Below, in pieces: positions 26,955-34,459 of a stretch of 64,000 nt of DNA. Source of the DNA: a virus; IMG/VR virus record IMGVR_UViG_3300025674_000019, positions 1 to 64,000 of that record; one strand, 5' to 3'. Within the stretch, counting starts at the first letter, position 1. Every line of letters starts with the position of its first letter. Made by a program: the position numbers and the translations under genes. The notes under the pieces were generated by a model that was not told the origin of the DNA, searched no databases, and saw nothing but the letters and a program-made list of their open reading frames with translations.

Positions 26955-27358
26955 AGATATCGGCTAAAGACTTGAGGGCGGGGATACCTCCGTTCCTTAA
27001 AGGTCAGATTACTAACATTACCCCTATGGGTAGCTACTGCATACTTCTTGTAGAATGTGAGACGCACGGCCACGAGTACTCAATTCCAGTAACTAAGGAT
27101 TTCATGGCAAAGAAGTTCTCGGGCAAGGAGATTGAAGTATGTCAGCCTGGAGAAGAGCTGCCAAAGCATACTAAGCCCGCAGCCTCAAAGGCAGACTCCG
27201 GCAGGTCTGGACCTAGAATTGGCTCTAGGCGTAAGATTAAAGGTGTGCTAAAGGAATGCATCCGTTACGACTTTGAATCGGTGGATCTCCCCGGTAAGAG
27301 GCGTCAAAGGGACCCCGCTTCAGGTAGGCTCGGGTATCCTGTGTGGGCAGTCATTTGA
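26951..27358 (+). CDS. Small basic protein, possible OB-like fold
   Basis: The protein has 135 residues. The first 65 or so alternate in a way that suggests a small beta barrel (GQITNITPMGSYCILLVE, then EYSIPVTKDF). A Pro/Lys/Ser linker follows and then a basic C-terminal part. It starts with ATG in an ATGA overlap and its end overlaps the next frame. No family is recognised. A nucleic-acid-binding role would fit the basic composition but is only a guess. Confidence 0.65.
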   Translation: MKISAKDLRAGIPPFLKGQITNITPMGSYCILLVECETHGHEYSIPVTKDFMAKKFSGKEIEVCQPGEELPKHTKPAASKADSGRSGPRIGSRRKIKGVLKECIRYDFESVDLPGKRRQRDPASGRLGYPVWAVI

Positions 27359-29217
27359 TCTCGCTACCGCATGACTCTGTAAAATTCCTGCGGCCTCTAT
27401 CTGTCCTTGAGGTCAGCCCTAATGGGGACACTAAAGACGTAACTCTTCGGCTATGTACTTCATACCTAGGAGAGGACTTATTCCTAGATGAAGATAAGTC
27501 CTATGTCATACTCGCGGCTGCCCCGGGCAACAGGTCCTACTTCGGGTACGGAGGCTCCACACCGTGGGGAGATCACGAAGACTCCGCCTATGTAGCCAGG
27601 ATGCTCAAAAGCTGTCAGTCCGAGATTATTAATAGCCTCATCTGTAGGGTAAGCCTCAACAACTGGTCTACCAATCTAGGCAGAAGGCCTAACTTCTCGG
27701 CTAGATATATAAGCACCTCTCAGTGGAGGCAAGTATGGGTAAACTACAGCTATTATGTAGTAACAAATGACTTCGATAAACTTGAAGAGGTAGCCCCTTG
27801 GGTAGGCACCAAGAGCGAGTCCTTCATACTAAGAAACTTTGCTAGAATGCACCTAGAGTCTAAGGAGTTTAAAAGCGCTCCTAGGCGGATAGATGACGAG
27901 CAACTTAAAGTGCTGAACTCTGTACTATCTTCTAGTTGGGCTACTGAGCCTCCGCCTCTTATCATGAACTACGACTGCCTGGACGAGTTCTTGGCTAGCT
28001 ATAAAAGGGCCTACAACACGAGTAGTAAGGGAATGGTTAACCATAAGAACTACGCATCTGAGGTTAACTATATCATACACATGATCACAAGCTTCTACGA
28101 ACTAGTAAACCGCAGGATGGACGATAACTCTATCTGGAGATGGCTCAAGAACTTCACATCTTTGCACCCTGCACAAGAAGAGGTGGAGCATCGTTATACA
28201 AGTGTTCTAGACAGCAATTCAAAAAGGGACCTCACCGGGGAGTACGGTGCTTGCTTTGGTGGCAGCCAGTGGTCTTTCCCTGGAAGGCATCTAGAGGCTA
28301 TAGCGAGTATAAAGACTGACACTCCTCTTATTCGAGCCCTAAAAAGCCAGCTGTACGAGCTAGTAAAAGTAGTAGTGCAAAGGGATAACTCTCTAAACCT
28401 AAACTGGAAGGCTCTAAGGGAAGAGTACAAGCTCAGCGCTGAGTCCTGCGTTCGCAGAAAAGGGTCAGTAAAAAGAGGTGAGTACATCCTAAGAGAAATC
28501 ATGGGCTGCGTGGAGCAGACGCTCTTATCTTCTCTTCCAATGTACAAAAAGTGGTACACCGGAGTAGGCGCGAGAGTGGGCAAGGACTACGAGAGGGCTT
28601 TCTATGGTGATAACGGAGCTATCAGCCCTGGAGTTATCGACGAAAGAGTTCAAAGAATGTCCTCTCGGTCTTCCTACCGGGCTGGGCTATTCTTGGCCTG
28701 GTGCCTTCAAGAGAGTCTTAGTCCTAACCGGGAAGAGGCGAAAGTACCCCTTACGATTAGGCGCGCTCTAGAGGACCCTTCTAAGATGACTGTGTCGTCC
28801 CTCGTGCATATATCCGCGGGTCTCGCAGAAGCAGGATTTACTTCCAGGGTTTTGCCTTACCTTAAAGAGCTAGTTTCAAGGTACTACGAAACCGAAGAAG
28901 CTACTCGAAGCGTAAGTCTTACTAGCCTAGACTCTACTTTTGCTGTTACCGAAGTTAATAAATACGGGCAGCCAGAGCCTTCTTCTCCTTCGCCTATGTC
29001 AGTTACCGGTTACTCTACTATTGCCGAGATGATCTACCGACTCTGTAGGAAGTTGGAGAGGTCCTTGCCCGAAGAGGTTGGTGAGCTCCTTGATGCTATG
29101 GCTAAGCATATGGGCCGGTTGCTAGTAGAAGAGAAGCCCCAGTGCCTTCGTAAAGAGTACAGGATTATACTCCTTAGAGAGTTAGCGGATCCTGGGCATT
29201 GGGTGCGAAAGGCTTAG
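27343..29217 (+). CDS. Large uncharacterised protein ending the RT operon
   Basis: The protein has up to 624 residues and no recognised domain. It is mostly helical in its second half, with conserved-looking aromatic and Arg/Lys-rich segments (for example SQWRQVWVNYSYYVV near residue 125). The start is uncertain: GTG 27343 lies inside the preceding gene, while TTG 27355 overlaps its stop as TTGA. Neither has a strong binding site. It is the last gene of the plus-strand run that began at 22247 and is followed immediately by a rho-independent terminator. Confidence 0.7.
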   Translation: MGSHLISLPHDSVKFLRPLSVLEVSPNGDTKDVTLRLCTSYLGEDLFLDEDKSYVILAAAPGNRSYFGYGGSTPWGDHEDSAYVARMLKSCQSEIINSLICRVSLNNWSTNLGRRPNFSARYISTSQWRQVWVNYSYYVVTNDFDKLEEVAPWVGTKSESFILRNFARMHLESKEFKSAPRRIDDEQLKVLNSVLSSSWATEPPPLIMNYDCLDEFLASYKRAYNTSSKGMVNHKNYASEVNYIIHMITSFYELVNRRMDDNSIWRWLKNFTSLHPAQEEVEHRYTSVLDSNSKRDLTGEYGACFGGSQWSFPGRHLEAIASIKTDTPLIRALKSQLYELVKVVVQRDNSLNLNWKALREEYKLSAESCVRRKGSVKRGEYILREIMGCVEQTLLSSLPMYKKWYTGVGARVGKDYERAFYGDNGAISPGVIDERVQRMSSRSSYRAGLFLAWCLQESLSPNREEAKVPLTIRRALEDPSKMTVSSLVHISAGLAEAGFTSRVLPYLKELVSRYYETEEATRSVSLTSLDSTFAVTEVNKYGQPEPSSPSPMSVTGYSTIAEMIYRLCRKLERSLPEEVGELLDAMAKHMGRLLVEEKPQCLRKEYRIILLRELADPGHWVRKA

Positions 29218-29227
29218 GCCTAAAAAT

Positions 29228-29251
29228 CCAGCCTCATAAGCTGGTTTTTTT
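29228..29251 (+). terminator. Rho-independent terminator of the RT operon
   Basis: CCAGC/GCTGG stem with a seven-base loop followed by seven T, eleven bases after the stop codon at 29215-29217. It separates the RT operon from the promoter-led unit that follows. Confidence 0.85.
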
Positions 29252-29267
29252 AGCTCCCACCGATGAC

Positions 29268-29302
29268 GCAAAACGGGGGGCCTAAATTGGCATAAGAATA
29301 TG
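29268..29302 (+). promoter_or_regulatory. Bipartite promoter GCAAAAC-N16-CATAAGAATATG
   Basis: GCAAAAC (29268-29274) and CATAAGAATATG (29291-29302) are separated by 16 bases. Exactly the same two elements with the same spacing occur at 52457-52491. Both copies sit just after the end of a transcription unit and before a new one. The spacing fits a -35/-10 pair read by a sigma factor, possibly the one encoded at 6457-7191. Transcription would begin a few bases downstream of 29302. Confidence 0.7.
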
Positions 29303-29453
29303 AAGGTAATCTTTAAGCCTTCCACAAAGGCTTCTGGTCAAGATTGAATTCTACGACCAGATCAATTTGTGCTTAATCAACCAGGGCCCAAGCCAGGTAG
29401 CCAATCCTGTGCAGTGGCCATATGTAGCGCGACACGCGCTAGAGGAGAGAGAA

Positions 29454-29969
29454 ATGCAGAAGTTCGTGACAAGCGGTGTTAGGGGAGGGAAAGATGTATC
29501 GAATATCCTTTGGGCTCTCCGGGAGGCCAGGCGGGCGATTCAGGGCGTAACGGTAAAGATCCCTTTAAAATCGAAGCAGATCCCGGCCTACAAGGCAGCT
29601 GAAGATGAGATCAAAAAATACTGCGGCCAGCACGCCGCAGATCAATTTTCAGAATTGCTGTGGGAGTTCGGCCAGGACTCCCTGGAGGGAAGCCCCGAAG
29701 GCCCCCGCCTTAAGGCGGGTCGGGTGACCTTTTCTTCCTTTTCAGTATACCTGAGCCCGAACCCTGGATGGGCGGGTATATCGGTCCAAGTAAGCAACCC
29801 GAAAGGGTTGCTTAGAGAGGGATTCGACGGGCTCGAAAAGAGCCTTAAATCGCTCAGCGAAGAACAAAATGTGGGGGTCCATGACCCAGCCGTTGAAGGG
29901 CTGGGGATAGAGAACGCTCGAAGAACCCAGGCAGGGTTCAACTGCCAGAAGAAGGAGGAGGAGGGTTAG
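29454..29969 (+). CDS. Possible 171-residue protein inside the structured region
   Basis: ATG 29454 has AGGAG six bases upstream, and the frame stays open to a TAG at 29967-29969, which lies in the loop of the final long hairpin. The first half reads as plausible amphipathic helices, and first codon positions are G-rich as in real genes. Against it, codons such as TCG, CCG, GGG and CGG are much commoner than in neighbouring genes, and the DNA is dominated by perfect stems. No family is recognised. It could be a real gene with a structured mRNA, or a chance frame in an RNA gene. Confidence 0.35.
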   Translation: MQKFVTSGVRGGKDVSNILWALREARRAIQGVTVKIPLKSKQIPAYKAAEDEIKKYCGQHAADQFSELLWEFGQDSLEGSPEGPRLKAGRVTFSSFSVYLSPNPGWAGISVQVSNPKGLLREGFDGLEKSLKSLSEEQNVGVHDPAVEGLGIENARRTQAGFNCQKKEEEG

Positions 29970-29991
29970 CCCTCCGCCTCCTTCTTCTGTC

Positions 29992-30020
29992 GGTTGGCCC
30001 CGCGCAACCCGTTTTTTTTT
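29992..30020 (+). terminator. Terminator of the structured-RNA unit
   Basis: GGTTG (29992-29996) pairs with CAACC (30005-30009) and is followed by CG and nine T. It comes directly after the 18-position hairpin at 29948-29987 and before the convergent structural operon. Confidence 0.75.
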
Positions 30021-30025
30021 AGCTA

Positions 30026-30949
30026 TCAGCTCAGAGTACTAGGGTCTACCTCTGGGCAGAAAGTAGAAAGGTTGCTAAGCGCCGTAGCTTCGTTGGCACT
30101 AAGCCCTGTAATCTCTGAGCTCTTGCTATCCATGCTTGCCTTAGAACTAAGCTCCTGCAGAGTAAGAGATTGCAGCTCCGCCTCTCTGTAAGTGTACTGT
30201 GCTTGAATAACCTGCAGAAGCCTATAAATCTCTGCAAGCTTAGCTCCAGTGAAGTAGTCGCCAGTGGTGAGGGATACGGGGTTACCCTCAGCATCGTTAA
30301 CTACTAGTCCAGAAAAAGTGTTAAACAGCGCCAGCATTTTGTTATACACGTCATCAGCAATATCACGTGTCTCGCCCACCCACTTCTCGTATGTAGACAG
30401 AATCTCATTCTTTACTCGAAGAAGATCATATGACGACTGTAAGTCTGAGAGCTCCTCTTCTGCAGTACTCCTAGCCGCAACAGCGCTAGCATACGCAGAG
30501 CTATAAACGCTTACTAGGCTAGCGTCAGTGGCTAAGGGAATGCTGCTAGAGCTGCTACCCTTAAACTGCTGCTGGTACTTAATAAACGCAGCTACTAGCT
30601 CAGAAACTCGGCCAGTGACTGTAGTGCTCGCGTTTATCGCAGTATCTAAGTCCGGGTACCTAAGAACGAGAGTGTTGTCTCTGTACTCGTAATGTCCCGC
30701 ATTGCTAGCAGCAGCCCTGCTATTTTTTAGGTTACCCAAGTCAGAAATACTAGCAATTCTAGCAAAAGATGACTCAGAGTTATCTGCGGTAAAAGAATAA
30801 ACGAAAACGTTCTGGTCCAGAGTGTAATCAGGGTCAACTGTAGTCCCGGCAGTGACTCTAGCCGTTACCGTAATCTGGTACTGAGACGACCCATCTGTAT
30901 CCGTTATGCTAGTCTTTACTTGCTCTAAGCTAAAAGTATCTAAGGACAT
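30026..30949 (-). CDS. Tail or baseplate structural protein, paralogue A
   Basis: The 307-residue protein has a beta-rich N-terminal domain of about 110 residues (QNVFVYSFTADN, then ARIASISDLGNLKNSRAA and NTLVLRYPDL). A long helical coiled-coil C-terminal half follows. The N-terminal domain resembles the 122-residue product at 31816-32184 (VFVYS, then ASVATLYEIENLPNSR). AAGGGGG precedes the ATG. It is the last gene of the long minus-strand tail operon, where fibre or baseplate appendage genes are common. Exact role unknown. Confidence 0.7.
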   Translation of the reverse strand: MSLDTFSLEQVKTSITDTDGSSQYQITVTARVTAGTTVDPDYTLDQNVFVYSFTADNSESSFARIASISDLGNLKNSRAAASNAGHYEYRDNTLVLRYPDLDTAINASTTVTGRVSELVAAFIKYQQQFKGSSSSSIPLATDASLVSVYSSAYASAVAARSTAEEELSDLQSSYDLLRVKNEILSTYEKWVGETRDIADDVYNKMLALFNTFSGLVVNDAEGNPVSLTTGDYFTGAKLAEIYRLLQVIQAQYTYREAELQSLTLQELSSKASMDSKSSEITGLSANEATALSNLSTFCPEVDPSTLS

Positions 30950-30952
30950 AGT

Positions 30953-31816
30953 TTAATCCCCCTTCTGAACAATGGTTAGCACTACGTCCTTAGACTCCCC
31001 CGTCTTTGAGTCTGTAATCTTAATCTTAACGGTTTCATTAGTGTTCCTCGCCACTCGGTACCGGCTCGTAGCGCGGATCTCCGTTAAGAGCTCTGCTTTG
31101 TCCACCTCTGATGAGTAGTCTCCGGATCCTCCAGAAACGCTTAGGTAGACAGAGTCGCCTGCTACTAAGCCTGAAGCCTGTAAGGATCCTGGAGTAAAAG
31201 TCCGGCTAGGATGCACTCCTGAGATGCCCACACTAAGGGGCAGAGTGCTTGCAGCCGAGTCCTCCAGAAAGTCCCCCGCATACACTCTTAAGTAAGAGTC
31301 GTTGGCTTCTTGTATCGTGGCCCCTAAGTCGTAAGTAGAGTAAGACGCACTAATCTCTTCTACCCTAAACTTGTAGTAACCGGAAATAGGAATATGATCG
31401 TAGTGAGAGCTGGCAGTAATCGCGCTAGGGTACGTGTAGTCTTCAAAGCTAAAAGCAGGGCCCATTTCTGCTGTGTACTCTGAGTCGTCTCCTACCGAGG
31501 TATCCTCCATCCGACCGTCCTGCTTACCCCTTAGGTCTGTAGCTAGAGCATCCTTACTCGGGGTAGTCTGCAGATCATCAAGAGTAGCCACTCGACGGAA
31601 AAGGTACTTAGTAGAGTCGTCGAGCTCTTCTTTAACCTCTGCCAGAGTCTTTAAAGTTCCGTCATCCTTGAGTAGGTCATCTTCTGAGATGAACCTTTCT
31701 ACAACAAAAGGAAAAACGCTCACTCCTGCTTGTCCCGGAGAAACCCGCATAGATAGCTTCCACTGATCGGAATCCTCGTGCCATGTAAGTGTGTTAGTGG
31801 CGTACTCTAAGGCCAT
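30953..31816 (-). CDS. Tail or baseplate structural protein, paralogue B
   Basis: The 287-residue, beta-rich, acidic protein has no recognised family. Its N-terminal part (VFPFVVERFI, then YLFRRVATLDDLQTTPS) appears to be a diverged copy of the domain in its two neighbours. The C-terminal part looks like Ig-like or jelly-roll strands, with FTPGSLQASGLVAGDSVYLS and a final VKIKITDSKTG. The start codon overlaps the upstream stop as TAATG and GGAG is eight bases upstream. A surface-exposed tail component is likely by context. Confidence 0.68.
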   Translation of the reverse strand: MALEYATNTLTWHEDSDQWKLSMRVSPGQAGVSVFPFVVERFISEDDLLKDDGTLKTLAEVKEELDDSTKYLFRRVATLDDLQTTPSKDALATDLRGKQDGRMEDTSVGDDSEYTAEMGPAFSFEDYTYPSAITASSHYDHIPISGYYKFRVEEISASYSTYDLGATIQEANDSYLRVYAGDFLEDSAASTLPLSVGISGVHPSRTFTPGSLQASGLVAGDSVYLSVSGGSGDYSSEVDKAELLTEIRATSRYRVARNTNETVKIKITDSKTGESKDVVLTIVQKGD

Positions 31817-32184
31817 TAGCTGATCTCCAACGTGTCGTTCTTCTCGAACTTGTCTTTATAGGTGTTGTACTCTTTGATAAGAGTCTCTAGGGACAGAGTC
31901 AACTGGCTCTGGCCGAAGCTGGCCTGCTGAACTCCGTCATATACTATCGTAACACTATTTTTTAGGTAGCTTACTGCGCCCCCCTGCCTAGAATTAGGGA
32001 GGTTCTCTATCTCGTACAAAGTCGCCACGGATGCGTAAGTATCATACTCTTCTCCTCTATCATCAACAGAGTACACGAACACTTCCGAGCGAATTTCTTG
32101 AGCATCAGTTACCTCAAGAGTGGTCTGAGGCTTATTGTCCGCATTGATTGTGCTAACCCTAGATAACTGAAGAGATGCTGCCAT
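31816..32184 (-). CDS. Tail or baseplate structural protein, paralogue C
   Basis: The 122-residue protein consists of a single beta-rich domain (SEVFVYSVDDRG, ASVATLYEIENLPNSR, NSVTIVYDG) and a short C-terminal helix. It matches the N-terminal domain of the protein at 30026-30949. Its ATG overlaps the ATG of the divergent RuvC-like gene on the opposite strand (shared CATG at 32182-32185), so the two starts face each other with no spacer. Confidence 0.68.
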   Translation of the reverse strand: MAASLQLSRVSTINADNKPQTTLEVTDAQEIRSEVFVYSVDDRGEEYDTYASVATLYEIENLPNSRQGGAVSYLKNSVTIVYDGVQQASFGQSQLTLSLETLIKEYNTYKDKFEKNDTLEIS

Positions 32185-32713
32185 GGTTTACTCCCTTGGG
32201 ATAGATGCTAGCCTGCGCTCTACAGGCTTATCAATTATAAGCGCACAAGGTAAGGGTTTTGTAAAAAACCTTAAGCCGGGCAATCTTAAAGGAGGTGCGC
32301 GCCTGCAGTTCATGTACGAAGAGACGCTCTCTTGGATCGAGAGTGTAGACGTAGACTCTTCTCAAATAGGCGTAGTAGTGATGGAGGGTCCTGCTTACTC
32401 CGCTAACACTAAGGCTTTCTCGATGGGAGAGGCCTACGGTATCTTTAAGTTTCTGTGCGCCTCTGAGTATTGCCTTGAACCGCTTACACCAAGCCCAAAA
32501 GAGCTAAAAAAATATCTAACAGGTACAGGCGACGCAAAGAAGCCCAAGATGAAAGCCTTTGCAGGTGTTCTAGGCTGCCCCAGCAAGCAAGAAGATATCT
32601 GTGATTCCTGGGCCGCAGGCCTCCTTGGCTGGGACGTCCTTCACAAGAGCAACACTCCCGGAACTAGGGCCGCCCTGGAGGTAATCTCTAAGGTGCAGAA
32701 GGAACATAGCTAG
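32183..32713 (+). CDS. RuvC-like Holliday junction resolvase
   Basis: The 176-residue protein has the RNase-H-fold resolvase layout: GIDASLRSTGLSII with Asp8, VVVMEGPAYS with Glu68, SPKELKKYLTGTGDAKKPKM, and EDICDSWAAGLLG with Asp138 and Asp141. These should be the four metal-binding acids. It would resolve branched recombination or replication intermediates before packaging. It is a lone plus-strand gene inside the minus-strand tail operon. The start has only a weak binding site, and the end overlaps the convergent gene by 26 bases. Confidence 0.88.
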   Translation: MVYSLGIDASLRSTGLSIISAQGKGFVKNLKPGNLKGGARLQFMYEETLSWIESVDVDSSQIGVVVMEGPAYSANTKAFSMGEAYGIFKFLCASEYCLEPLTPSPKELKKYLTGTGDAKKPKMKAFAGVLGCPSKQEDICDSWAAGLLGWDVLHKSNTPGTRAALEVISKVQKEHS

Positions 32714-34445
32714 CAAGAAGCGGAAGCTCGTTACCATGTACTGTCTTAAACGTAAGGCGAAAGAAGAGGTCGTAAGAGGCGGCGGTAACGTTATACCCGT
32801 CCGCCCCTATGACAATGTACAGGATAGTCTTAGCCCTATCTTCTTCCGTCTGTATCAGTAGATTCCCCGTGAGAGTTGTGCCGCTATAGGTTAGGTCCTC
32901 GCTGTTTCTATAATACCCTGGCTCTGACTTTACTGGCCCGTTATCTGTAATTTCACTAGATGAAGGGCATGCCCCGAAGATGTCGTTCACATTACCTATA
33001 GCCGTATATACTATCCTGGACTCTCCTAGATCCGCGTACTCCTGTATCTTTGATCGGTACTTAGCTACTTGGACTAAGACGGCTATGGGCTTAGAAGTAT
33101 CGCTTAAGTACGGGCTACCGGAAACAGAGATAGAGTCTAAATAGTAAGATCTACCAGTAGGTATCTCAGGGATGTCTAAGCTCACTGGTATAGCAAGCAA
33201 GTACTGGTTATTTCCTAAGTCCAGTATGTCGTTTGATAGGCTGTTGCCTTCGACAGAAGTAGAGTTAACTACCAAGCTACTCAGCCTAAAGGTGCTCTCA
33301 TAGCTTTCAATGGCACCTCCAAGCTCTGTGCTGGCTACGCCAGTATTGCTTAGAGTAATAGTAGAGTTTGCAGCGTTCTTTACATCGTCCGCATCCACTG
33401 CGCCAATGCCGTGAACAATGATCTTAGTTCCTGTGTAAGACGCAACTGGAATTAAGAACTCTTCTGGAGGAGCTCCCGCGTCCTCCAGGTCGATAGACCC
33501 CCAAGAAGGTGTCGCCCCTTCGCCAAAGTACTCTGTGCCGTCTATAAGGACTGTATCGCTAGAGGCTACCGAGTCAAATGGGAAGGTCGTTCTATTTGGC
33601 TCTAAGATATAAGCTACAAGACTGTCTTGCTCATCAAAGCGAACGGTAGCCGCATCCAAAGAGTACTCTAGCCCGCCTACATTGATAGCTACCGGGTGAT
33701 TGCTGCCGCTAGCTGAAGATAGCTTAGACCTAAAAAGAGCTCCGTCTTCTGTGTCTTTCGTTGTTATCTTAAGGCGGTACTGACTTGGGCTCTTGAAGAG
33801 AGCTTTGTCCCCGTCTGCGCCTGAAATATTGTTTGGCCTGTTAGTATTAGTGAGAAGGTCGTAAAGGCTGGTCACTATGGTGGAATCTTCTACCGCAGGG
33901 TTAGAAGTATTAGCGGCTATAAGATCTAGCGGGTTACTTGCTGCATCAGCTGCGCTGAGTAATGGTAGCCTAAAGCTTATAGAGTCCCCTGGGGATACGA
34001 GCCCTAACTTGGGATTATTGCCATTTGCTACCTCGTCGCTGTAAAAAGCTTCAAAGGCAGATCTGTCTATCGCATACTTCATTCCCGGAACCACCGCCCC
34101 CAGAATGGTGAGCGAAGAACTAGAACTAGGTTGAACGTAGAATGCTGAATCCGCTGCAACCCACTTTACCTCTACAGTACCGTCTATAACGGTACCGCCG
34201 GGCTGCACTGCCTCATTGTAGCTATACGAAAGAAACCCTGCAGACTGCAGAATATCTTCGTACTTTTTTACGTTTCTTTTTAGCTCTTCCGTGCGCAATC
34301 GCAGGTTCTCAGAAGGCCTAGACAGTACAGCCTGGTTTACACTCTGTCCGTTTAAAACAGGCTTGATAGAAGACTGAGTGCTCTCTCCAGAGTCGTACTG
34401 GTCGTCTGCATTATTGTAATTTTTGTTCTTAAATACTACAGGCAT
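32688..34445 (-). CDS. Large tail/baseplate structural protein
   Basis: The 585-residue protein is rich in Ser, Asn, Thr and Asp with many predicted beta strands and a short helical segment near residues 45-65. Composition and location downstream of the wedge genes fit a baseplate or fibre-attachment protein. GGAG lies six bases before the ATG. No catalytic motif is visible and no family is recognised with confidence. Confidence 0.72.
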   Translation of the reverse strand: MPVVFKNKNYNNADDQYDSGESTQSSIKPVLNGQSVNQAVLSRPSENLRLRTEELKRNVKKYEDILQSAGFLSYSYNEAVQPGGTVIDGTVEVKWVAADSAFYVQPSSSSSLTILGAVVPGMKYAIDRSAFEAFYSDEVANGNNPKLGLVSPGDSISFRLPLLSAADAASNPLDLIAANTSNPAVEDSTIVTSLYDLLTNTNRPNNISGADGDKALFKSPSQYRLKITTKDTEDGALFRSKLSSASGSNHPVAINVGGLEYSLDAATVRFDEQDSLVAYILEPNRTTFPFDSVASSDTVLIDGTEYFGEGATPSWGSIDLEDAGAPPEEFLIPVASYTGTKIIVHGIGAVDADDVKNAANSTITLSNTGVASTELGGAIESYESTFRLSSLVVNSTSVEGNSLSNDILDLGNNQYLLAIPVSLDIPEIPTGRSYYLDSISVSGSPYLSDTSKPIAVLVQVAKYRSKIQEYADLGESRIVYTAIGNVNDIFGACPSSSEITDNGPVKSEPGYYRNSEDLTYSGTTLTGNLLIQTEEDRAKTILYIVIGADGYNVTAASYDLFFRLTFKTVHGNELPLLASYVPSAP

Positions 34446-34459
34446 GTCTCACTCCGGGC

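Larger units (their letters stand above)
29303..30020 (+). ncRNA. Candidate large structured RNA (about 715 nt)
   Basis: A 715-base region bounded by a promoter and a terminator contains many perfect hairpins. Examples are AAGCCTT/AAGGCTT (315-333 of this kilobase), TAGCGCG/CGCGCTA (425-441), CTGCGGC/GCCGCAG (621-640), GGGAGT/ACTCCC (662-682), CCCGCC/GGCGGG inside CCCGA/TCGGG (694-724), a ten-pair stem closed by a GAAA tetraloop (791-814), CCCAGCC/GGCTGGG (885-905) and GAACCC/GGGTTC (923-939). The last has a loop that can pair with TGCC at 943-946 as a pseudoknot. An 18-position stem with one mismatch spans 948-987. Size, GNRA loop and phage context recall ornate RNAs such as GOLLD and ROOL, but membership is unproven. 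An ORF inside (29454-29969) is the rival reading. Confidence 0.6.
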
